This document shows positions 24,282-38,550 of a DNA stretch of 64,000 bases, piece by piece. Under the pieces are notes generated by a model. The model saw nothing but the letters and a program-made list of their open reading frames with translations. It was not told where the DNA came from and searched no databases. This DNA comes from Vanilla planifolia (taxonomy: Eukaryota > Streptophyta > Magnoliopsida > Asparagales > Orchidaceae): positions 12,037,527-12,101,526 of the forward strand of contig CM043870.1 of the NCBI GenBank assembly GCA_023846275.1. The letters are read 5' to 3'. Made by a program: the position numbers and the translations under genes. Each line of letters starts with the position of its first letter. Position 1 is the stretch's first letter.

Positions 24282-24813
24282 AAATTTAGACACAAAACAA
24301 AAAAAGACTAATGAAGGTATAAATATCAAGATTATTAAGTCTATCCCTATTGTCCATTTTGGAGCCACATCTCAAAATTACAAGGATACCTTGGGCATAA
24401 CAAACTTTATTTATTTACAAATTATAATTATTATTATATTTTGTAAAACTAGAGAAACATAAATTTATTTGATGAAAATGTTATTTGTGCAAAGAATGGC
24501 GATTAGCTTGCCTAAGAAGAACTTGCTTTTACACTTAAGATAATATGAACCACCTTTCGGAGTGAAGGGGGTACAACTAAATTTGCAAACATTACAACTT
24601 GATCCAAAAGTTCTCAAATCTAACCCAAAAGCATCATATTTATGAGTCTTAGTGAGGGCTTTTTTATCATTTTCAATCTTTTAACATTTTTAATATAAGC
24701 ACATATTGCTCATTATTATTATTAATCAACTTTTGTATTATTCTTCATTTTTAAGATGTTAATCTTTTATTTTAATAAATTTTTATGTGATAGTATTCAA
24801 ATTATTATCATTC
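24282..24813. other. Unassigned stretch
   Basis: No gene or motif is seen between the LTR copy and the trinucleotide repeat. Confidence 0.3.
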
Positions 24814-24961
<148 letters not shown>

Positions 24962-25049
24962 TGTATATTTAATTATATAATTGATTTGATTTAATTATTG
25001 ACATTTTTATCAGAATAATTAATTTACTTATTTTTATACATTTTAAAAT

Positions 25050-25155
25050 TCGTAACTTTCGGTGGTGCCACGGCGCACAGCTAACGCGCTGCAAGACGTT
25101 TTTATTGAGCATCTCAGGAATCACGACAATCTACCGAAGCAGGAACAGTTAGTCT
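25050..25155 (+). other. Short coding-like island, possibly an orphan exon or element fragment
   Basis: About 100 bp with near-balanced base composition stands in very AT-rich DNA. One plus frame reads RRTANALQDVFIEHLRNHDN and continues LPKQEQ, which looks like real protein, but I recognise no family. A candidate acceptor (GCACAG at about 25075-25080) lies inside it, and no clear donor follows. It could be a gene fragment carried by a transposon. Confidence 0.35.
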
Positions 25156-28100
25156 CCTTTAGATTTTACATATTTAACTTGTTAAATGCTTTATTTTTTT
25201 TTTAATTTAATTATTTTTAAAAAAAAACTTTTATTTCTTTATACAAAAAACCTGATAAATCAAGTAAAATATATCATAAATACAAAGAAATAAATAACAT
25301 GGCTTTTAAGACTGTTTTGAGCATTTCTCTTGAACAGAGAACTTATTTTTTTAAGCCTATTTTTAGATGTTTATAAAAATATATTTTAAAATTTTATAAA
25401 TAAGTATCATATGACTTTAAAAAAAAAGCTTAAATTTTATAAAACGAGTGCACCTCTCACATTGCTAGAAATTTATCACACATCTAGTGATTTAAAGTAC
25501 AATCATAACATCTATTATCAATCTCAAGATGATATAATAGATATTTCATCATGCAAGCCAACTAGAGATATCTCTCAACCAGATCTTAGTTGGATCAATA
25601 AATCACATTATCTATTAACATATAAAGTCAAAAAAAATATATATAATATAATAGTATTTAAAAGTTGATTAAATTATAATCTACATTAATGAAAATAATT
25701 GACCTGTAGAGATCTATTATAATGTGATCTATCTTCATCATAACAATATATTTAACTTCAACTCTCAAATCTTATAAGATTAATTAATGATCTATAATAT
25801 CCTAATAATCATACATAAGTTTCATATGATGCATTACATGCTTGAAATGAAGGTTTGATAAATATAAAAATAATAGTTTCAATTTAATCTTAAAAATGAC
25901 ATCAAGTACAAAGCTAATGAAGCTGTTAACTACAACTCTAATACCTCATACATATCCAAATATTTTATAGTGACACATATATAGATTTATTTTTTTTTTG
26001 TAAAGTTTTACATTATTCTGGCTAAATAATGTTGATGATTTTGATGGGAGGGAGAATACTTTTATTAATGATTGTATTTGATGAAATTAGATATATTTTC
26101 TTTAAAGATTTTAAAAAAAATTATTTTTTAAATTTATCTACTACAAAAAAACACTAAGATTTAATCAATAAAACATGTGTTTATATTCTAATCATAAAAG
26201 AAATTATGTCTTCGTCATTATTTACTTTAAAATATGTCCGTAACCTTATCATTATAGAACACTTTCGAATATTTGTTTTGTCATAACTTAATTGTTTATT
26301 ATAATAATTTGTATTTATTTCAAAAACTTAAACTTCCTTATTTCTAAAATATATGTTTATATAATAAAAATTTATATTTTATTCATAATATCTCTTATAG
26401 TTATTAATGATAATTTGATCATTCAAATAAACTTCAACAACTTGTAAGATTAGTTTATTACACATTAGTAATGTATGGCTAATTATCAATGTAATGTTAA
26501 TTAATTGAAATTTTTTTATTAACTTTAAATGTTATTTTAGTTAAAAATAAAGTTTTTTAAATTATAAAATCTTATTTTTCTGTTAAAAGTAATCAAAAAT
26601 TATATTAACAAGAACATATTATGGCATTAAAAGATGTATTAAAATGCAACTATATAATAAAATATTCAAAATAAATATGAAATATTAAGACATAAAAAAT
26701 CATTAATAGTTATATGAAGTTTTATATTGACTTATTTATTTGTTCATATAAACTTAATTAATTAATCATTATTAAAGGATTTTTTGTTATAATAATATAT
26801 TTTTAAAATCATTAAATCCCTTTTTTTAAATAATCATATTGAAAGGATCATTTTATATTAAAAAATGTTTTGAAAAGTAATTATATAATAAAATGTTCAA
26901 CATAATCTCTATTTCTTAGTTAAAGTAAATATAAAAACTTTGAGTATTTAAATTAAAAAAATTGTAAGATTTATTTTTTATGTAAAATTGTAGATTTACT
27001 TAAATTAATGCATAATTAATTATAATTATTACCTATTAATTATTAATATAATTTTTTTAAAATCTTTCAAGTTTTGTTTTTGTTCAAAATAAGCAATAGA
27101 TGTATTGAGATATTTATTTTATGTTATTATAAAAATGTATTGGAAAACATTTCTACTTCTAAATATTCAAAATAATGTTTGATTTATTAGTTCTTTTTAC
27201 ATGTACTAGAGAATAATATTGATGGGGTACTTGATTTTTTTCTTCTCATGCCTCAATGACATATGATATTGTGGTACATATTCTTTTAGCACCTCTCGTA
27301 TGATTAACCTATTTCAACTTCACAAACAAAAGATTTCTCAATCATGCTATGCATTCTTTCGATCTCTATTTCATGACCAACATGCCTCAAATTTACTTGC
27401 ACGTAGCTTCACCTCATCCCTCGCACAATTTCTTATGATCTCCTTCATCATCTTTGTGACCCTCATTTTCCCTTCTCTTTATAATTAGTGAAGCCACATG
27501 CCCTTCTCCAATCTCTCATTGCTTGTCTACCCATGTTTCAAATCTTCCTCATAATAAAAAAAATCCTCATCATTCAAGTTTTGAATTAAATATTTCTAAT
27601 CAACATGCTTTACACATCTAATATTGAAGTGAATCCTAAGCATCTACTTTGAAAGTAATATTTTATATTCATTTTTTTCAAAAAAGAACTTAGATTAAGT
27701 AATTCTTAATTTGTAAAATCTAAATATTGTTTGACTAGTTTTATTTCAAAATTTTCATTTTTCATATTTCTAAAATATTCTCTAGCTCGATTCTATTATT
27801 CATGAGTTTATATTATTACTTTGCAATGCATCTTATCTCCCCCAAGTAAGATGATTAAATGAAAACACATATATGCTTCTTTTGGTCTACTGGTCCAAAT
27901 CCTTTCAACCCTTTCATGATGCGAACTAAATACAACAAAAAATCCAAAGGGTCCTTTCTTCCCTTTTGAACATTTCTCTTGATTTAATATTTAAGTGTAG
28001 AGATAAAATTATTTTTATTTTCTTCACTTGTCTTGAATAGAGATCAACATGTTCCAATTTTATACTCAAAAGTTCATTCCATAAGGATTCTGTTTGTATG

Positions 28101-29020
28101 CTTGGTTCTCAATTGATAGCTCAAAATCTATAATTTTTCTTCTATTAAACTTTTGCACAACATACCTTTGGTCATGAATCCTAACCTTACAGAGCTTTAC
28201 ATTAATCATGAACAATAAAAATGTTCTAATCAAAACCATCTTGCAAGTTAGTTGTAACAAGCAAACAAAACTTTTGGATAATCATTTTAGATCAATCAAT
28301 ACATATGCTTCACCTTGGATTGCCAATGCTTTCTTATGCATCTTATTGACACAAAAAATGTTATGGTTGTCCAATTGACATTATTAAATTCATAACAGGA
28401 GTGTTATAAATTTGTCAACCTTTTTTAAATAGTTGTAGCACAAAAAAGCTATTGTGAAAATAAAATTTCACAGTATCATTCTCATTCATCTTATGTTTTG
28501 ATTTTATAACTTATATTTTTTTGTTATTTTTTAAAAATATAAATTTAATCTATTTAATATTAAGAATAAAATGTAATTTAATAGGTATAAATATTTTATT
28601 TTTATTTTTATTTTTTCTTATTTTACAATTTTTTTATTACTATTAGGCTTACACTTGTAGCTTTTTTCTATTTGTTCAAATTTGGTTCATAACAAGGTTA
28701 TAAATAAGATGTGGATGTCATATTTAAAAAATAATAAAACAAATGATGCTCATAAAAAAATAGTTAAGAGAATTCTACCCCATGATTTTAATAACATTGA
28801 AAACTCAAATCAAGTATTCAATGTCTAGGTTCCTCCATATTCATCATTTGATGAATGTGAATAACTCTGATGCAAAAGCACTTATGTTAGCTCACAAACA
28901 CAAAACTATTGGCATTGCACCAGTCTCATTTGAACTTGGAGTCGTGCTTAAGCTCAATCCTATTTTAATTAGTTATATTTATCATCTATAGGGGTTGACT
29001 ACAATATTCTATTTTTTTCA
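25156..29020. other. Long AT-rich stretch, no supportable gene
   Basis: There are only short open frames without motifs (for example 25411-25668, 27300-27488, 28066-28260, 28782-28991). Composition is strongly AT with many A and T runs, consistent with old decayed repeats. No LTR pair, LINE motif or RNA gene was recognised. Confidence 0.4.
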
Positions 29021-29700
29021 ATGGTTATCTTCATTATTTTTGCTATGTTCATCCAAGCATATTTTATAATAAAATATATCATCATCAATATTAGTCCTGT
29101 GCATACTTCACCTACCATCGTCAGTTATTCCTCATCATCTGGTTGTCTACTACTCTCGATCACTACTATTGTCAGTAGCTTACTATTTTCTGGTTGTCCA
29201 ACATCACTTGGTCACCCACCATCGACAGGCCACCCGCTGTTCCTTGGCAACCCACCATCCTTGGTCCCCCATCAGCCACCTTCCCTCTTACCGTTGCCGA
29301 TAGCAAACATCCATCTTATCCACTGTTGGCATCCTAGTCGTATGGTCATTGATGTTCGATCATTAATTGTATGATTGCATATTTTTTGTCATAATTATTC
29401 CATGCATTTTTATATTTTTATATAGTTATCTTTTTCTCAATCTTATGATATGTTCCCAATATACATTAATTCTCTTTCTTTTCATATATAATTATTAAGT
29501 TCTCTTTTATTTATAAATAAGAGAGACTCTCTTATTATAATATTATTATTCATGAATAAAATCTTTCTTATTTATATGTTTTCATCTTTATGAGCAAAGA
29601 GTGTGCACTCAATTTTAGTTAGGATATTCTAACTTTTTCTCTTTTTGTGTGAAACAAGAATCAAAGTTCAGAGACCTTCTATCAAAAAAGTTTGATAATC
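29021..29700. other. Pyrimidine/CCA-rich block followed by a possible promoter-like region
   Basis: At 29100-29340 the plus strand is rich in CCATC/CCACC units (an open frame exists but is low-complexity). At 29500-29560 comes TATAAATAAGAG, a perfect 21-bp palindrome (29516-29536) and a TGAATAAAAT poly(A)-like signal. This resembles the promoter/R region of a plant LTR, but no paired LTR or primer site was found. Confidence 0.3.
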
Positions 29701-32700
29701 AAACAAATTCCCTCTTTCTCTAACACCCTTAAGTCTTCATCTATCATTTCACTCACTTGATCAAACCACCAAAACACCATCATCCTTAACGACTTTCTAA
29801 ATTCTTACTAACCATCTTATTATCCTTTGAGCCAAACTTTTTCATTAACCCAAACCTCTACCTTTTCATCTTTCTCTATCTTTGGTGTTCCATAGGCCAA
29901 CTCCAAAGTTAACTACAAGCCATTGTCATAAAAAATGTGTACTCTTTTTATAACTTTTATTTTATAGAGAGTAATCTAAAGTTAGTATTTAACTTTCTTT
30001 TATTAAAATATTTTGCATAGAGTTTTTCTTAAATTCACCATTTTTTATGTGTAAAATTGGATGCGACAGGACTACTTAGCAGGACTTTATACTTAACGCT
30101 TAACCTGTTGCCACCACTCCACTAAATAATCCACACTATAATTTTGGACAGTAATCTTTGAATAATTCTAAAATAACACATACCAACTAGTCTTAATTTG
30201 TTTATGATATCTTTTAACATTTTAACATCCTATTAAGCATTTCTTATATTATAGGCTCCAAATTAGACTAGTAGACGTCTAATTTATGCTACATCAAACT
30301 CTTTATCAATTATTATTGAATGTTAACATTAAGCATAAATGAATTTTATTATAACTCATTTTTAATTTTGTTTTGGTTAATTTTAATTATTGTGGCTTGA
30401 CTGTTGCTATAAATGTCTTCTTATAGCATTTCATTAAAATGTGCTTTTTGTCTACTCAATTTATACTTTTTTTATAAATTGAAGTGAGAAAAATATGATA
30501 TAGAAAAAAGGACAAGGCATTGAACTAACAACAAGCTATTTTGAAATATTTTGTTAGAGAAGATTAATTGCTATTTTTTTAATTTACATATAATTATTTT
30601 AAACCCATTATTATGATAACATGTTGGTTTTTTGTATTAGGATAAAAATCTAACAAAGATTCTACAAAGTTGGAGAAAGGTAAGCTGATGAAGAATCAAT
30701 TCAGAAACACATAAAAACATTTTGCTTCTACAACAATGTACTTAAGTAATTAGAACTAGATTTCCATAGTTACTTATTATATAAAAAATTGGTAATAACA
30801 AACACATCACTCCCGTAAGCATCTAACATGGAGATTGTAGAACACTACTTTAGATCTTCATTCATGAATTACTTGTTAAAAGGTTGGTGCAAGGAGAAAG
30901 AAAATAATACAAGATCTAGAAAACAAAAGAGGCTATTGTAACAAAATTAAAGTTAAAAAAAGATTAGGATATGAAGGTAGATATTACAACTTTCAATGAA
31001 TTATAGTTCTAAAAGAGTTTATTAATAAGCCAACAAAGAGTAAGACACTTTTAGATTTAAACTACTTATGTTTCTATGGTATGTATTATGTTTTTGTAAA
31101 CTTAAATAGGACTTTTGTTGTTGATCTTTGGCATTTTATATTAATATATATTATAATTGTGGTTATGATCAAATATAATTTATCATTATTTTTTGTAATA
31201 GTTGGACTAATGCACAAGATTTTTAATATACATTTTTATGATTAAAATTTATTAGGCTATAATTATTATGCCTTTTGAAAACTTAAATTGACTGTACGAC
31301 TCATGTTCCATGTTGCTTTTAACTAATATTTTAATATATGTGCAAATAACATATATTTAAATACTCTATTTCAAAAACAATTAACACATGATTTTACTAA
31401 TGTTATACATATAATTTAACATAAGTATCTTATTAATTATGCTAAAGTTATTAGAAAAATATTAATGAATTGATCTGGCTTTTAACATCATGTTACCTAT
31501 TAATGAATAGAGCTTTGGGAGGATAAATAGAGGAGAGAGGAAGAGATGAGATTCACCTATGTCCTACTAGAGAAAGATGATGTGATCAACTATGCATTCC
31601 CAATATATCAAGTGCACATGCACAAAGCAATAGATTGATTATTCAAAAATATATATTTTCTTCATCTCATAAGGCTTTCAAATAGGTTCTTAATCTAGAT
31701 CAATCTTAATAAAATTAATAAATATATGAAAGATAAACAAAAATAAATAAATAAAATTTATAGCCTAAAAACTTAATTAAAACATATATTTGAAATAAAA
31801 GATAAAACAAACTAGGAGATGTAGACATATCTCTAAATTTCTAAATATAGAAAGTTAACCTCCTTATACCTATAAACTTCAAAAAGTTTTACTTCATTGA
31901 ATTTGAAGTAGTCATGATCATCCAACAGAGGTAGACATATAGATAATCTTAAATTAATAAGATGCTCTTTAAAAGTTATAACAAATCACTGCATTGAACT
32001 ATTAAAGTCTTCTAACTTGTTAACTTATTATGCGAGCTAAATTCCCTTAAAAAAATACTTTAAAGGCTTTTAATCGTGGCTCTTTTTTCTAATTTGGCTC
32101 TAGATTGAGTCTAAAATGTATCTGAAATGTTGAGACTTGTAATGCTTTATATTTTATCGATCCACCTTATTATGCAGAAGTCTAGTTTGTGGAGTTAAAT
32201 CTAATATGGATGTATGTATTAAACTATTCCATATATGGTATCTTGTCAAATGAAAGTAGCCAAAATACAATGTGTCATGTGGCATATCATTCAAATGATC
32301 AATAAAGTCAAAGCTATTTGGTAGCTTAATTACATGGATGTTTAAAAAAATCAAATTAAGTATATCTTATTAATAAGTCATCTAGTGATTTAATCACATG
32401 AAAGCATAAGTAATCCAATTGAGCATATCTTTTGTGTTAAGATTGTGAAAATAATTTGTGGTTATAATGTAAGCCTCAATCAACAAAAAATCTTTAAATT
32501 GAAAGTTAAAGCAATCATTTTATACAAAATAAAATTAGAATCTGTTAGGTCTCCCTTGTGTTTGATGAGTCAAGTCTTAAACATTTAATATTTTTTTTCT
32601 AACATAGTTATTTAGTATGAAATAGGTTTAGATGTCAATACAAGTCATGTACTTTTGAAGATAATTAGTTAGTGGTCTTCAAAATACCTTGGGTATTTAG

Positions 32701-34234
32701 TAAATTTCAATATTTGAAAACATGTGCATACACTTTGAAAAGTTTTTTTTTATAAACTAGAATATTAGTTTATTGGTTATTAATTATAAAACACATCCCT
32801 TTATTTAGATTACTTTTAAATCCTACTTAAGTATCCAAATTTGCTTAATAAGTTTTTTGATTTTGGAGATATATTCTATTTTTTAATCATTTAATCTTTT
32901 CTTTGGTTAAATTCTTCTTATATAGTTTTGTCAAATTTCATGTTAAGTTAATTATTAAACTTTGGATAAATTAGAACAAATATTTTTATTAAATTTTCAT
33001 AATTAAAAAAGAAAAAAAATATCCTAAGCCACATCTTAAGTACAAAGTACTTAGGTTGACCAAGCCCAAGTGGGCCTAAAAAGTCTTGGGGCAGGAGATC
33101 AACTGGAACGAAGTCAAGTTGAGTTTGATCTTCAATCAAGGTGTAATCCTAAACCTGATTAGGTTAAGGTCAAGGAAGTATCCAACCAGACAAACTCTAA
33201 TTAAGTATATAATGGGTCAGGTCAAACCCATAAACATTTTATAAACTTTTATGCATATGAGTGGTCCAGATGATGAAATTCCAAGTACATAATAGGGGAG
33301 CCAGCCTTAACTTTAGCTCATAATAGATTAGGGATTTGTTTTTTTTTGTAGTGTGAGACTAATTTCCTCCACATTCACAGCACCTAAAGCATATGTAAAT
33401 CCTCACTGTCTGATCATTCATCACATGGCTATAATCTCACCTACCTATAATCTTTTTTTCAAAGCTCCAATCGAACAACAAAGATAACATCTAACTTAAT
33501 TGAACAACCTTGATTGTTTTCACCTTTTCAAATAATCTATCCTTGAATCAAATTGCCTATATCTCTTCATGTTTGAAACTTATGTCTAGGGTCGTTCTCA
33601 CCTTTATTGTTGATGAATCAAATGATCCAAATATGATCTGACTTGATTAGATGGTACATATCTAATCTATCTTGTTCTAACAATTAATAACTCATCCACT
33701 TTTATAGTCTTTAATCTCATGATCTATAACTTATTCGATCAAATCCAATTGCTCCAGTTGACCTAATGATAAATTTTTCAGCTATTATTTAAGCTGTTGC
33801 ATAGTCATTTTGGAAGAAATATTTTAACTTATTTGGAAAAGCTTTTTAAGCAATTTGATAATAACTTTTGAAAGAGTTTTTTCTTGACTTGCTAACAATT
33901 ATGATAAAAAATTTCGATAAATACTTAATCATTATAAATGTAATTACTAATGAACATGAAGATCTTAAAATCTCAAAGAAGTATTGTATGATTTTCCATT
34001 ACTTTAAAATCTCCTAATAGTAACTATGAATTAGTACTAGTTGAAATTACTAATTATTCTAGTCATCTTCTAAGCTTTCATTTTTCAACTTCTTTTCATA
34101 ATTTTGAGCCATTTGTACCTTACTCTATTCATCAAAAAGCATAAAAAATATTATATGTTTTTATCAAATATTTATTTCTAACTGTATTTTTATTTTTCTT
34201 TTTGATGAGGATGTCTGGAATTTATGAAAGCCCA
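29701..34234. other. Long AT-rich stretch, no supportable gene
   Basis: No conserved domain was recognised on either strand. Short open frames at 32154-32354 and 32948-33139 lack motifs. A block with slightly higher GC at about 33040-33240 is not identified. Confidence 0.4.
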
Positions 34235-34450
34235 AGTTCAATTTGATGTTATAAAAAATGAGTTTGAGTTAAGCTCATAAAAATCTAGATTGTAGTTGAA
34301 CCCATAAAAGTTAGTAAGATGGAGGTGAATTATAAGGAAAAAACTTAAGTAGGTTAAAGATGAACTATTAAGAAAAAAATCTCAAATAGATTGGAGGTTA
34401 ATCATAAAAAACTCAAGTTGGAGGTGAACCTTAAAGATAAATCTCAAATT
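34235..34450 (+). repeat. Degenerate tandem repeat
   Basis: Loose units of roughly 40-60 bp share GGAGGTGAA, ATAA(G)AAA and CTCAA(G/A)T wording (for example at 34321, 34397 and 34421). Divergence between units is high. Confidence 0.5.
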
Positions 34451-35339
34451 ATAATTCTTTTAATAGTGAAGTTTTTTTCGATATCTTTTTGGGTAGATAT
34501 ATGTTCTAGTTTGAACTGAACCAACTACAAATTTTGGTATTATTTTTTAAATTTTAATTTTTTTAATCATATATATATATAATCAAGGTTTTCTATAAAT
34601 ATAAAATTACTTCTATAAAAACTTTTTAAAAAAATACAATCCAAAAATTAATAGAACTATTTCAAACTCACTATTCACTCACATCTTATAAGATTCACAC
34701 ACACTCATTTTACTTTAAAATCACTAAAAAAATTCATATGCAAGTGATGTTTTAATTTGTTTTAAGATTTATATAAGATTTTTGTTTTTATGTTGTGTAA
34801 CATTTAGAAGAAAAACAAGAAGCTAAAACAAATCAAACCAAGTAAGCCTACATAATTAATGTAGCAATTCCTTTTTAAAATTAAATTATTATTTTCTTAC
34901 AACCATTAGCATATAATAGGTGAGCTAATGATGCATGACACTTCAATAATAGTTGACTCTCAATATGTTTATTAGTGTTATCACACTTAGTTTTTAGCAA
35001 AATTTTTTTTTATGAATTCTCCTAAGGTGCAACAAGCTCATATACTAATCAATGCAACTTGGCTAGTTACCTTTTCTCTCCATGAGCTTAATATTGAAAT
35101 TGGGTGTTAGGATCCCCTAATTTGATCATTATGTTTATAGCATGCCATCCACAATGAATCATGCTTCTTTACCAGATGGTTACCCATTTTATCTAAAGAT
35201 AATTCACTCTAAGCTATGAAAACTTATCAATTTACATTGACATGTAGATGGTACGAAACCAACATGGAAATGAAATTATATATTTTTCACATATTCATAT
35301 AATTAAAGCTTACATTATCCACAAATCCAAGTCTAATAT
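34451..35339. other. Unassigned AT-rich stretch
   Basis: It has an (AT)n-like run near 34570 and no gene or repeat pair recognised. Confidence 0.3.
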
Positions 35340-38300
35340 TAAGTGACAATATAAACTACTAATAACAAAATATAATAATAAAAATCCAATAGCAAGGTGT
35401 AGTGATAAAGTCTAAATAATCCAAGTCCATCAATTATTAAAGTCACAAGATCAACATTTCTATCACTAAGAAAAAGATGCAATAACTAAATAACTACTAG
35501 ATGAATAATAGTCTATCTCGAAACATAGTTTTTTCCATAATATTTTATCTCCTTGATTCTACATGTAAAATAAGGAGAGTGAGCTACCACTAAGCCTTAA
35601 TATAAAACAAACATGCAGTGGCAAGGTAAAAATATCAAATCAATATAAACAGTACAAAATCAATATCAAATCATAGAGGTCATGCAAAAAATACTATATT
35701 ATAATATTCATAAATAATATGATACCCAAAGTCTCATCAAGAATCCATATCACCTTCCAAGCCTATGTGACACATGCCATGGTGTGTTCCTCTTAGATAT
35801 CACCAAAAGTATAGTCATGTAATATGGCACTCCCATCCAGGTTATGCCAATCATACCAATCTTTAATCGAAACCTAGCACTCACCTCCGATCTATAGAAT
35901 CATCAAGCAATCTAGGACTCTCATTTGATTTGTACCATCATAAGCAGTTGAACACTCTCCTTGAAGATGTGCCATTAGCACAAAGACCAACACCCTCCTC
36001 CAAGATGTGCCATCACCATATAATCCAGCACTCTCTTTTGAGATGTGCCATCACCATCTAATCTAGCAATCTCCTTTAAGATGTGCCTTCACAATATAAT
36101 CTAGCACCCCCCATCCGTGATGTGCTGTCACTATGTAATCTAACACTCTCCTCTGAGATGCGCTTAACTAGCTTGAGAGTTTCAAAGTTGGGGTCGAGTG
36201 CATCATAAAACTATTCTTATCATGACTATCCTACTTGAGACTTTTACACTGATTCAACCCACTATTAAACACTATTCGAGTATTCCTAAGATTTTCTCAA
36301 AATCCCTTAATCAATGTCTAAAGTTTCCTACCAAGAACATTTGCTACACAATTCATTAGTTTTTTCCTTTAGCCTTATCTGGGATCTTATCTAGGACTAC
36401 TTTGCATATCTGATTACCCTTAGGCTTCTACCCAATTTTATATCTATTGCCTTACTCTAAAGATCATTTTCAAAATATAGCACTCACAAGCCTAGTTTCA
36501 CATGAGTTTTACTAGTGACTCTCTTACCATCTGACTAAATTTAAACCACTATGTCCAAAATTTCTCTCTTTAGTTATTAACATAATTTCTTAAATTACCA
36601 TCTAAGGTGCTAACCCATGTCTAAGAGATTAACAGGGTTTATTAATTCTTACCTAATTCAACTAAGCCATATGTAGGTTTAACCATTGTTACAAGAACAA
36701 AAAATTCCCTTAGCTAAGCCAAGTGTCTTTCTCTAAGGCCTAAACCAAGCCCTCCAACCTTTGTCTAAGGCTTTACATGTTATGTTTCTAAGCCTTAACC
36801 ATAGCATGCATGAGACTCATCAAGTGTTCTTAATCTCGATCAAAATCTATGTCTATGCCTTCGGATTTTCTTTGATATAACAAGACGAAAAGCCTAAAGA
36901 CATGTAGTCTTACCTTAATTTAGGGCTTATCAAAAATCTAACCTAAACAATAACTTATTTTCTTCAAGCTATCAAATCTTACACAATCCAAAAATATCAT
37001 TTCCTAAGGTTCAATAAAGAGATTATAATAGAAAATAATGCTCATCTAGGAGTTTACCTCAAGGTTCTAATTCTAGTTACCATCAATAAATTATACTCAC
37101 TTAAACCCCAGTTACTTGAAAATACCAAACTCTTGAAATCCTAGCTAAGTCCTCAAGTAAGATAACCTCCTTCCAAGGTCATAAATTGAGCCCTACAAGT
37201 ACCATAAACTAGAAACTAAAACCACATTCTACAATAAAACCTATCTACATCTACCCAATGTTCAAGCCAATCATTCTATGGCTTAACCAAGCCATGTTTC
37301 TAGTTACCCAAGAAAAATTGAGACAATGGAATACTTGGTTGCAAGAAGTCTTTAAATTTGGGCTAAGTTTCAATTTTTATCTTAAACTTCATAGCCTAGT
37401 CTATGTTAAATATCAGAAAAGATTTTGTTCCCAATTTTCTAGCCATAGCTTCATGTATACAAGCATTGGTTTTCCTCTTCATTCCATAGTTTAATTTGAC
37501 ATTCAAAGTGATCATGTCCAAGCTAAGACATGTTTCAATAACCATGATATTCTACATTGCCAACACTAAAAATTTCATCATGGAATTTTATTCAAATAGC
37601 ATGATATCTAACAAACTTAGAAAGAAATCATATATGCTTTATACAAGTTTTTATTTTTCCTAAAAAAACAAAGCTATCCATATCATTACTAATTATAATT
37701 TCTTATTTAATTCATAAATTCCATGTCAATCAACCTAACTAGTAAACAAAATCATGTTTAGCATAAATTTAGAAGCATTCCAATCGTAGTGATAAAATAA
37801 TTTTAAGATAATTCATCCTCAATTCATGATTTTACATGGAATCTAAGAATCAATAGTAGATCTCAACTATATTAAACATAGTTTCTTGAAACCCTAACTT
37901 CAACATCTCTGCTTAGAAGAAATATTAAACACTTAAGGAATAATGCAAAACTTCATGAAAGAGTTAAAGAAGGAATGACTTAATCAAGCTCTTTAACAAT
38001 TCCATCTAGTTTCACTTAACTCATTTCTTACATCATGCTAAAGATTCCATTAAAGGAAAGAATATCTTCTATAGCATAAACATGTTTCACAAGAATCACA
38101 AGCATCTATTAGCAATATAGTAGACTAAATATCCTTGGTTTATCTATAAATAGTTGTAGGATCTTAAGGTTCATCTTACCTCAAAGTTATGTAGAGGACT
38201 TCTCTAATAGATTTCTTCTTCTTCCTTCAAGTCTTGAGATCAAATCCTTCTTTGCTTTCTCATAACCAATTCTCCCTTCTCTTTATATTTATCTTAACAA

Positions 38301-38550
38301 TGCTTCTTCTATCAAGTATGGGCTCCTTGTAATAAGTCAAGACTGAGGTTTTTAAAACTCTAACAAAATTTTATGCTAAAGCTTATATAGAGTTAGATGG
38401 CTAATCACTTCCTCCATTTAAAGTATTTCCTAAATTATGTTAGCTAGGGTTTAAAATTCTTATAAACTCATGGATCTCCTTAAAACCACAAGGAAACAGC
38501 ATCACAAATCCTAATTAGGGCAAGAACAAACTTTTTATTTATGGAACAAC
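35340..38550. other. Possible decayed long LTR or LTR-element remnant
   Basis: Its texture differs from the surroundings: a tandem repeat block, GTGAGCTACCACTAAGCC-type wording at about 35580, and long C/T-rich leaders without open frames. That combination also occurs in the 2.2-kb solo LTR at 9.8-12.0 kb. I found no termini, primer site or target duplication, so this is only a suggestion. The open frame at 37258-37494 has no recognisable motif. Confidence 0.25.
35870..36165 (+). repeat. Tandem repeat, about 43-bp unit, six to seven degenerate copies
   Basis: The recurring unit is close to AATCTAGCACTCTCCTTTGA plus GATGTGCCATCACCATAT, with copies at about 35945, 35990, 36021, 36060, 36105 and 36140. 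Units differ by substitutions and small indels. Confidence 0.75.

Noticed and set aside
25411-25668. 85-codon plus-strand frame
   Set aside because: AT-rich and not recognisable; such lengths arise by chance in this much sequence.
29021-29374. 117-codon frame rich in proline, serine and histidine
   Set aside because: Low-complexity CCATC/CCACC sequence, no homology recognised, no gene context.
30060-30125. Short segment of balanced composition considered as a tRNA-like gene
   Set aside because: I could not form a cloverleaf or find conserved tRNA boxes.
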